Assembly (NCBI GenBank): GCA_017988355.1
Contig: JAGNRX010000002.1
Location: 1-19,060 of the forward strand
Source of the DNA: Bacteroidales bacterium
Lineage (GTDB): Bacteria > Bacteroidota > Bacteroidia > Bacteroidales > P3
DNA length: 19,060 nucleotides
Reading direction: 5' to 3'
Shown here: positions 14,029-19,060 of the stretch, piece after piece
How the letters are laid out: each line of letters starts with the position of its first letter
How positions within the stretch are numbered: position 1 is the first letter of the stretch
Program-made: the position numbers and the translations under genes
Notes under the pieces: model-generated
What the model was told of the DNA's origin: nothing
What the model saw: the letters and a program-made list of their open reading frames with translations, nothing else
The model's database searches: none

Positions 14029-15243
14029 ATGTCATTAGAAGAAATAAGAAAAGACTTTCCAATACTAAAAGAAAAGGTTAATAATAAGCCATTAGTTTAC
14101 TTAGATAGTGCTGCAACATCTCAAAAGCCTATTCAAGTTATTGATGCAATGATGAACTACTATCTTCATCTTAATGCAAATGTACATCGTGGGGTTCATA
14201 CACTTAGCCAAAAAGCAACAGATAAATTTGAATCTGCAAGAATAGCTGTTCAAAACTTTATTTCTGCAAAGGAGCATGAGGAAATCATATTCACTAGAGG
14301 AACAACCGAAAGTATTAATTTGGTTGCTTCTTCTTTTTGTGAGAAATTTATAAACCAAGGTGATGAGATTATTGTTTCAGAACTTGAACACCATTCAAAC
14401 ATTGTCCCTTGGCAATTGGCTCAAGAAAAGTTTAAGTTTAAAATCAAAGTACTTCCTTTTAAAGACAATGGGGAATTAGACCTTGAAGTCTATAAAACCT
14501 TATTAAATAGCAAGACAAAATTAGTTAGTGTGGCTCATGTTTCAAACGCATTAGGCACAATTAATCCAATAAAAGAAATCATAGAACTCGCACATAAACA
14601 AGGCGTACCTGTTTTGATTGATGGAGCTCAAGGCGTTCCTCATTTCAAGGTAGATGTCCAAGAATTAGATTGCGATTTCTATGTTTTTTCTGGTCATAAG
14701 ATGTATGCTCCAATGGGGATTGGGGTTCTTTATGGTAAGAGAGAATATCTTGAACAAATGCCCCCTTACCACGGAGGAGGCGAAATGATTAAAGAAGTAT
14801 CATTCGAGTGTACAACATTTAATGAAATACCTTTTAAGTTCGAGGCTGGCACTCCTTCGGTCTCTGATGTGCTTGGTCTTAAAGCTGCAATTGAATATAT
14901 TGATGCTATAGGCTATGATTTCATTCAAAAACATGAAGACTTCCTTATGGAATATACGACCAAGAGATTATTAGAAATAGAAGGTATAAAGATATACGGA
15001 ACATCCAAACATAAGTCAGGCTCAGTATCATTTAATCTAAAAGATGTACATCCTTTTGATATAGGAACCCTACTCGACCAATTAGGAATTGCAATTAGGA
15101 CAGGTCATCACTGCGCTCAAACAGTAATGCAACATTATGGTATTGTTGGAACAGCAAGAGTTTCTTTTGGAGTTTATAATACAAAAGAAGAGATAGACTA
15201 TTTCATCGAATCACTAAAGAAAGTGAAAACAATGCTTTCTTAG
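14029..15243 (+). CDS. sufS: Cysteine desulfurase SufS
   Basis: A 404-residue PLP enzyme of the class V aminotransferase fold, group II desulfurase. It takes sulfur from L-cysteine to form a persulfide that feeds the SUF Fe-S scaffold. Visible are YLDSAATSQKP at the N-terminus, ELEHHSNIVPW (H121/H122 at the cofactor), LIDGAQGVPH, the PLP lysine K224 in SGHKMYAP, and the persulfide cysteine C362 in RTGHHCAQ. This matches the position and motif of SufS and not IscS. SufB, SufC, SufD and SufE/U are not in this window, so this copy stands apart from the usual suf operon. It is the last gene of the glmU-like/lon operon. Its stop overlaps the stop of the convergent methyltransferase gene by four bases. 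Confidence 0.94.
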   Translation: MSLEEIRKDFPILKEKVNNKPLVYLDSAATSQKPIQVIDAMMNYYLHLNANVHRGVHTLSQKATDKFESARIAVQNFISAKEHEEIIFTRGTTESINLVASSFCEKFINQGDEIIVSELEHHSNIVPWQLAQEKFKFKIKVLPFKDNGELDLEVYKTLLNSKTKLVSVAHVSNALGTINPIKEIIELAHKQGVPVLIDGAQGVPHFKVDVQELDCDFYVFSGHKMYAPMGIGVLYGKREYLEQMPPYHGGGEMIKEVSFECTTFNEIPFKFEAGTPSVSDVLGLKAAIEYIDAIGYDFIQKHEDFLMEYTTKRLLEIEGIKIYGTSKHKSGSVSFNLKDVHPFDIGTLLDQLGIAIRTGHHCAQTVMQHYGIVGTARVSFGVYNTKEEIDYFIESLKKVKTMLS

Positions 15244-16025
15244 TTCTTCTTGCAAATTATATAAGTAGAAAGACCAGGCAGCTTAATCCCTATTTTAGAA
15301 AGACCCTTAGTAGTATAGTAATCAAAAAGCAGGATTGACTTATATAGACTTGTGAAAAGCTTTCCTTTATCCCAGTTTCCAATTCCTTCAACATTTTCTT
15401 TGTTAGTAGGCTTCTCAACCATTTTCTGAATAATTCGAGGAAGAAGTAATGAGAAGAAGAAATAACCAGCTTTCACTTCTTTCAAACCTGCTTCTTCAAT
15501 ATGCTCTCTTAACATCTTCTTTGTATATCTCCTATAATGCCCTAACCAAGTGTCATGATTGCAAAACAAACCATTAAAGGCAGGAACAGTAATAAGGAAC
15601 AAAGTATCATTATCAATATAAGGTAAGCTAATAACTTGTTTCAGAAACGCAATATCATCTTCAATATGCTCAATAACATCCAATAGGAAGATTAGGTTAG
15701 CCTTTCCACCCTCCAAAGAAACATCATTAACATCCTTATAATACTCAATAGAGCAAGACTCATCATATTCTTTCTTTAAGCCACTAATGATTTCATCCGT
15801 AAAGGCAATATCTACAGCAAAAGGCTTGAAGTTTTTATGCGTTTTACAGAACTCACTAATGAAATAAACATCCCCACAACCAATATCTAAGACATTTTTA
15901 TTACTCTCTTTATCTCTAAGGTAAGGATTTAGCAAATCTTTTACAAGCTCTAATCTTGCCATCTCCCAAGGATGATTTCTCTTTTCATTATCCTTTGTCT
16001 TAACATTAAATTCTTTTATATCCAT
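15240..16025 (-). CDS. Class I SAM-dependent methyltransferase
   Basis: A 261-residue protein with the Rossmann-type methyltransferase core. Motif I is VLDIGCGD at 45-52 and motif II is the acidic FAVDIAF region. The post-motif segment LIFLLDVIEHIEDD is the UbiG/Methyltransf_11-type LDVLEH signature, followed by LITVPA. The C-terminal third is basic and hydrophobic (FFFSLLLPRII and a KLFTSLYKSILLFDYY segment), which suggests contact with a membrane or a lipid substrate. The substrate cannot be told: quinone, lipid and glycan methyltransferases all fit. It is the third gene of a minus-strand set, 46 bases after the von Willebrand A protein, with no promoter element in that gap. Confidence 0.85.
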   Translation of the reverse strand: MDIKEFNVKTKDNEKRNHPWEMARLELVKDLLNPYLRDKESNKNVLDIGCGDVYFISEFCKTHKNFKPFAVDIAFTDEIISGLKKEYDESCSIEYYKDVNDVSLEGGKANLIFLLDVIEHIEDDIAFLKQVISLPYIDNDTLFLITVPAFNGLFCNHDTWLGHYRRYTKKMLREHIEEAGLKEVKAGYFFFSLLLPRIIQKMVEKPTNKENVEGIGNWDKGKLFTSLYKSILLFDYYTTKGLSKIGIKLPGLSTYIICKKN

Positions 16026-16071
16026 TTTACTATCCTTTTATTTTTTAATTCCTTATAAGTCTTATTTATAT

Positions 16072-18162
16072 CTATACCTTCCCCCAGAACTTTCTTAAGA
16101 ACCATTCTGAGCCAAAAAGAGATATTATCAATAATAAATACCACCACTCATCAATTAACCTCTTATTTGTTATTGTTTGATTTGCAATTGGTTTAATATC
16201 GTCTCTCTTTTCTATTAAGTCTCTAAGCTTTTCTATTTCATTCGGATAAATCATTTCTGCTGAAGTCCTTTCTGATATATTGAAAAGCAGGTTATGGTTA
16301 GCCACAAGATCAATTTGTTCAAGGTTTTGAGAAGAAACATAAAAGACTCCTTCAACACTTAAGGCTTTTCCTCCATAATTGGTTGTTGCTATATAGCTAT
16401 ACTCTCCCGCAGGAAATACACCAAGATTTAAATGATAGGCATTTGAAGTGCGAGAAAAGACATAAGGATATTTCTTCTTATCTTGATTTTTAATAGTAAT
16501 CTTAACCTCAGGCTCATTAACTAACTCATAGCTTTCATTGTATAGCTCTGCATCTAAAACAATAGGTTGATTTTCTGCAAAGACCTTATCGCAGATAACC
16601 CTAAACCTGCTTTTATCTATTTTAGTTGCAAGATACTGAATAGATTTATGAATAATTTCGTTTGTTTGCTCATGCGTTTGATTGATTAGATAGTTTTGAA
16701 GTCTCCAACGCCAAATCCCCTCTCCTACTATAATTCCATATCTTGTCGCATTATCATTAGAAAATGCAATTAAAGGGTAGTTAGTTTGAACTATGCCAAT
16801 ATTTTGGAAAGCTAAGCTCTGAGTTAGAGGTGAGACATCATATCTTCCAAATGGAGGTTGAAGTGGTGGAAACCTATCAAGAAAACTTTCTGTCTCCTTT
16901 GAAATGCTAAATAAAGAGAAGTTATTATTAAATATTGCTGTTGCAGAATTTTGTGTGGCTTTGTTGCCTGTTATTTTCAGCCCAACTGAAAGAGAGGTAA
17001 AGTAAGGTATATTTGTTTGTGAGCCAATAATAAAAAGGATTGGAATATTCTCATCTCTAAGCTTTTGAATTAGTTTAAGCTGTTGAGGGTTGGAGGAAGG
17101 GATTTGATGAAGAACTGCAATATTATACTGAGAAAAAGAATTAGGAATATCATTAAAAAGGAAAGAATTAACCTCGTAGTTTTCGTTTTCTTCAATCGAT
17201 TGTTTTATTGCAGACAAATCAGGATGCGGAGAGTTTCCTACAAGCAAAACTTTCTGCCTTCCATCAAGAACTTCCACAAACACATCTTTTGTATCGCTAA
17301 TAACAGTCTTCCCATTCTCTATTGTCTCTAAACTAATCCTATATTTTTGCAATCCTACCTTATCAGCTAAGAAACTTGTTTCAAAATTCTTGAAAAAACT
17401 ATCATTATCAACATCAAACCTTTCTTCAAAAAGACTTCTTCCATCCTTTGAAACTTTAAGAATAGACTTAGTCCCTTTTGCTTTTTTGGCTAATGCGGTT
17501 ATTTCAATAGGAAACTTATTATTCAAGTAAGCAAATCGATTATTCCTAACACTCCCAATTGAAAGATTTCTTTTGATTGTGGTGTCACCCATTGCAACAG
17601 TGAAAATAGGGACTTGAAGATTCTCTATATTATTTAGCGGATTCTTCCCCTGATTATGTATCCCATCTGTCATTAGGACTATGGATGAAAGATTTAAGTT
17701 AATATATTTCTCTTCTATTTTCTCAAATACATTAGTTATATCTGTTGCATAATCATCCCACTTGATTGACTTAATATCGTCATTATTTATTTCTTTTACA
17801 TCATTACCAAAGAGGACAGTCTTAATCTCAAACTCTTTTCCCAAAGACTCTCTTAGTGCTTCAAGTTTCTTTAAGTATTGATTTTTATAGAAAGATGAGT
17901 CTTTTGTCATCAAGATTGAAGATGAATTATCTTGTGCAAGAACAATTAATGGCTTTTTTACAATAGTTTTCTTATGCTTAATGGTTGGAGAAACTATTAG
18001 AAGGAGTGCAAAAAGCAAGGCAAGAAAACGAAGTGAGGAAAGAAAAATGGTTTGAGTCTTAGTGAAAAACCTCCTCTTTGGGTAAAAATAAAGAATAAAG
18101 CTCCCTAAAACAGCAGTTATTACTAAAGGAATTAAGAACCAAGGGGAGTATTCTATAAACAT
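16072..18162 (-). CDS. Membrane-anchored von Willebrand A domain protein
   Basis: A 696-residue membrane protein. Two N-terminal hydrophobic segments (about 8-27 and 40-60) lead into a vWA domain at about 70-195. Its metal site looks intact: D78-x-S80-x-S82, T140 or T143 in ATDITN, and D166 in LMTDG. Next come a beta-sandwich-like part and, near 300-400, a region beginning VLLVGNSPHPDL, which resembles the glutamine-amidotransferase-like domain seen in similar proteins. A final hydrophobic helix (about 672-690, WWYLLLIISLFGSEWFL) is followed by a basic tail. The bulk is probably periplasmic, with metal-dependent ligand binding. The length and layout resemble large vWA proteins in Bacteroidota of unknown function, not BatA/BatB, and no MoxR or DUF58 gene is nearby. 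It is the middle gene of a three-gene set. Confidence 0.8.
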   Translation of the reverse strand: MFIEYSPWFLIPLVITAVLGSFILYFYPKRRFFTKTQTIFLSSLRFLALLFALLLIVSPTIKHKKTIVKKPLIVLAQDNSSSILMTKDSSFYKNQYLKKLEALRESLGKEFEIKTVLFGNDVKEINNDDIKSIKWDDYATDITNVFEKIEEKYINLNLSSIVLMTDGIHNQGKNPLNNIENLQVPIFTVAMGDTTIKRNLSIGSVRNNRFAYLNNKFPIEITALAKKAKGTKSILKVSKDGRSLFEERFDVDNDSFFKNFETSFLADKVGLQKYRISLETIENGKTVISDTKDVFVEVLDGRQKVLLVGNSPHPDLSAIKQSIEENENYEVNSFLFNDIPNSFSQYNIAVLHQIPSSNPQQLKLIQKLRDENIPILFIIGSQTNIPYFTSLSVGLKITGNKATQNSATAIFNNNFSLFSISKETESFLDRFPPLQPPFGRYDVSPLTQSLAFQNIGIVQTNYPLIAFSNDNATRYGIIVGEGIWRWRLQNYLINQTHEQTNEIIHKSIQYLATKIDKSRFRVICDKVFAENQPIVLDAELYNESYELVNEPEVKITIKNQDKKKYPYVFSRTSNAYHLNLGVFPAGEYSYIATTNYGGKALSVEGVFYVSSQNLEQIDLVANHNLLFNISERTSAEMIYPNEIEKLRDLIEKRDDIKPIANQTITNKRLIDEWWYLLLIISLFGSEWFLRKFWGKV

Positions 18163-18211
18163 ATTCTATTCTATTTATTTAAGTCTTTATTATAATTATT
18201 CGCGTTATGGA

Positions 18212-18928
18212 TTAAACCATACCACGCTCTTTCTTTATTGTTTCATAAGCATTGCTAATAGCTTGAAACTTCTCCTTTGCAGCTTTCTTTGCATCCTCTC
18301 CAAGCGATTCTACTTTGTCTGGATGATATTTAACTGCCATTTTCCTGTATGCTTTCTTAATCTCAAGCTCCGATGCTGTTTTCTCTATCTGAAGAATGGT
18401 ATAAGATGAGTCGCTGGAAACAAAATACATCGCCTCAATTGTCTTATAATCTGCTTCATTTAGCCAAAGAAGTTGAGAAATCTTTTTAATAGTTCTTTTT
18501 TCAACCTCAGAACAATCATTATCGGCAGTTGCAATTCCAAACAAGTAGTGAAGAAGTTGAAGACGGGAAGAATAGCTCATCGAAGAGCGTATATGATTTG
18601 TAGCCTCTGTTATATCAACATCTTTTTGCAGTAGTTGCTGAAGAATAGCCATACGATTATTAGCATGATCTTGACCAAAATTACGATTAAAGAAAGCCTT
18701 AACAAACTCAAGTTCACTTCTCATAATCTTTCCATCAGAACGCATAACCGCAGAAGCAAGGATTAAAAGGCTCATCGAGAAATTAGCTTCTTTCTTTGGA
18801 ACAGTCTGATATTCTTTATTCACCAAGCCCTCAAGAAGACTACCTGCTGCATAGCCAATAAGACCTCCCCAAATTCCTCCGCCAAAGAAAAAACCCAATA
18901 ATCCAGTTATCCATTTAATAAAACTCAT
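18212..18928 (-). CDS. TerB-like plus J-domain co-chaperone (DjlA-like)
   Basis: A 238-residue protein of DjlA-like layout. An N-terminal Gly-rich hydrophobic segment (about 7-35, GFFFGGGIWGGLIGYAAGS) is a likely membrane or glycine-zipper helix. A TerB-like helical domain covers about 50-170, with its acidic turns at SDG (64-66) and DND (136-138). A J-domain covers about 174-238, with HPD at 202-204. The HPD triad is what stimulates DnaK ATPase, so this should recruit Hsp70 to the membrane. The hydrophobic segment is longer in glycine and shorter in overall length than E. coli DjlA. It has its own -7 element at 18952-18959 and is the first gene of the set with the vWA protein and the methyltransferase, which are 49 and then 46 bases further on. 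Confidence 0.88.
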   Translation of the reverse strand: MSFIKWITGLLGFFFGGGIWGGLIGYAAGSLLEGLVNKEYQTVPKKEANFSMSLLILASAVMRSDGKIMRSELEFVKAFFNRNFGQDHANNRMAILQQLLQKDVDITEATNHIRSSMSYSSRLQLLHYLFGIATADNDCSEVEKRTIKKISQLLWLNEADYKTIEAMYFVSSDSSYTILQIEKTASELEIKKAYRKMAVKYHPDKVESLGEDAKKAAKEKFQAISNAYETIKKERGMV

Positions 18929-18951
18929 ATTCTGAAAAAATTAATTGATTG

Positions 18952-18959
18952 CAAAGATA
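18952..18959 (-). promoter_or_regulatory. -7 element for the J-domain/vWA/methyltransferase set
   Basis: Minus-strand TATCTTTG matches TAnnTTTG, 23 bases before the start at 18928. No good -33 box at the usual spacing. No equivalent element was seen in the two downstream gaps, consistent with one transcript for the three genes. Confidence 0.55.
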
Positions 18960-19001
18960 GTTAATTTTAACAATTTGTTTTGATAAGATGACATATAATC
19001 T

Positions 19002-19009
19002 TACTTTTG
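19002..19009 (+). promoter_or_regulatory. -7 promoter element for the gene starting at 19032
   Basis: TACTTTTG matches TAnnTTTG, with TTTTG ending at 18982, 19 bases upstream, as the -33 box. It lies 22 bases before the ATG at 19032. Confidence 0.65.
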
Positions 19010-19031
19010 CAATATCAAATAATAATAAAAC

Positions 19032-19060
19032 ATGGAAATACTAATAGCATATATTCTTCT
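19032..19060 (+). CDS. Start of an unidentified gene, cut by the window edge
   Basis: Nine codons are visible (MEILIAYIL). The start is hydrophobic and could be a signal or membrane helix, but nothing more can be said. The good promoter just upstream makes this a real start. It is divergent from the J-domain gene. Confidence 0.55.

Noticed and set aside
14029..15243. An IscS/NifS desulfurase call
   Set aside because: The RTGHHCAQ active-site motif and K224 SGHK context match the SufS group, not the long-loop IscS group.
16072..18162. Bat (aerotolerance) operon protein
   Set aside because: BatA/BatB are about 330 residues and lie with MoxR and DUF58 genes. This protein is twice as long and has a J-domain gene and a methyltransferase beside it.

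Overview
The window is AT-rich chromosomal DNA of a member of the Bacteroidota, most likely order Bacteroidales or a close relative. The evidence is a type A Por/type IX secretion sorting domain at 2047-2838, the Bacteroidetes-type bifunctional GlmU-like enzyme at 10180-11361, a DUF349 repeat protein beside a type B L31 gene, and nine matches to the Bacteroidota -7 promoter element TAnnTTTG placed just upstream of first genes. No tRNA, rRNA, CRISPR array, IS element or phage gene is visible, and no gene-free gap exceeds about 190 bases.

Layout. Positions 2-427 hold the 3' end of a family 2 glycosyltransferase. A minus-strand set follows (2838 down to 433): a T9SS-sorted DUF2271 protein, a small lipoprotein and an outer-membrane beta-barrel candidate. 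Divergent from it is a 92-residue protein with two [4Fe-4S] motifs behind a lipoprotein-type signal (2955-3233). Next come dnaX (3298-5046) and a cation/proton antiporter (5080-6468), followed by a 44-codon micro-ORF built from six 21-bp repeats (6474-6608). A minus-strand exported protein (6610-7368) shares a divergent promoter region with a DUF349 protein (7553-9652). Then come rpmE2 with a structured leader and a terminator, a tight plus-strand operon (glmU-like, lon, a two-helix membrane protein, sufS; 10180-15243), and a minus-strand operon (TerB/J-domain protein, von Willebrand A membrane protein, methyltransferase; 18928 down to 15240). A new plus-strand gene begins at 19032.

Most genes are housekeeping: replication clamp loading, translation, cell-wall precursor synthesis, protein quality control and Fe-S assembly. 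Three things stand out. First, dnaX has an A10 run at the end of its core domains, where one-base slippage in either direction leads to a nearby stop, so the gene probably also makes a gamma-like short form. Second, the 21-bp repeat array reads through in one frame only as a heptapeptide-repeat microprotein. Third, a ferredoxin-like protein appears to be exported as a lipoprotein and lies next to a T9SS/lipoprotein/outer-membrane gene set, which could be an undescribed envelope redox or metal module. That last reading is inference.
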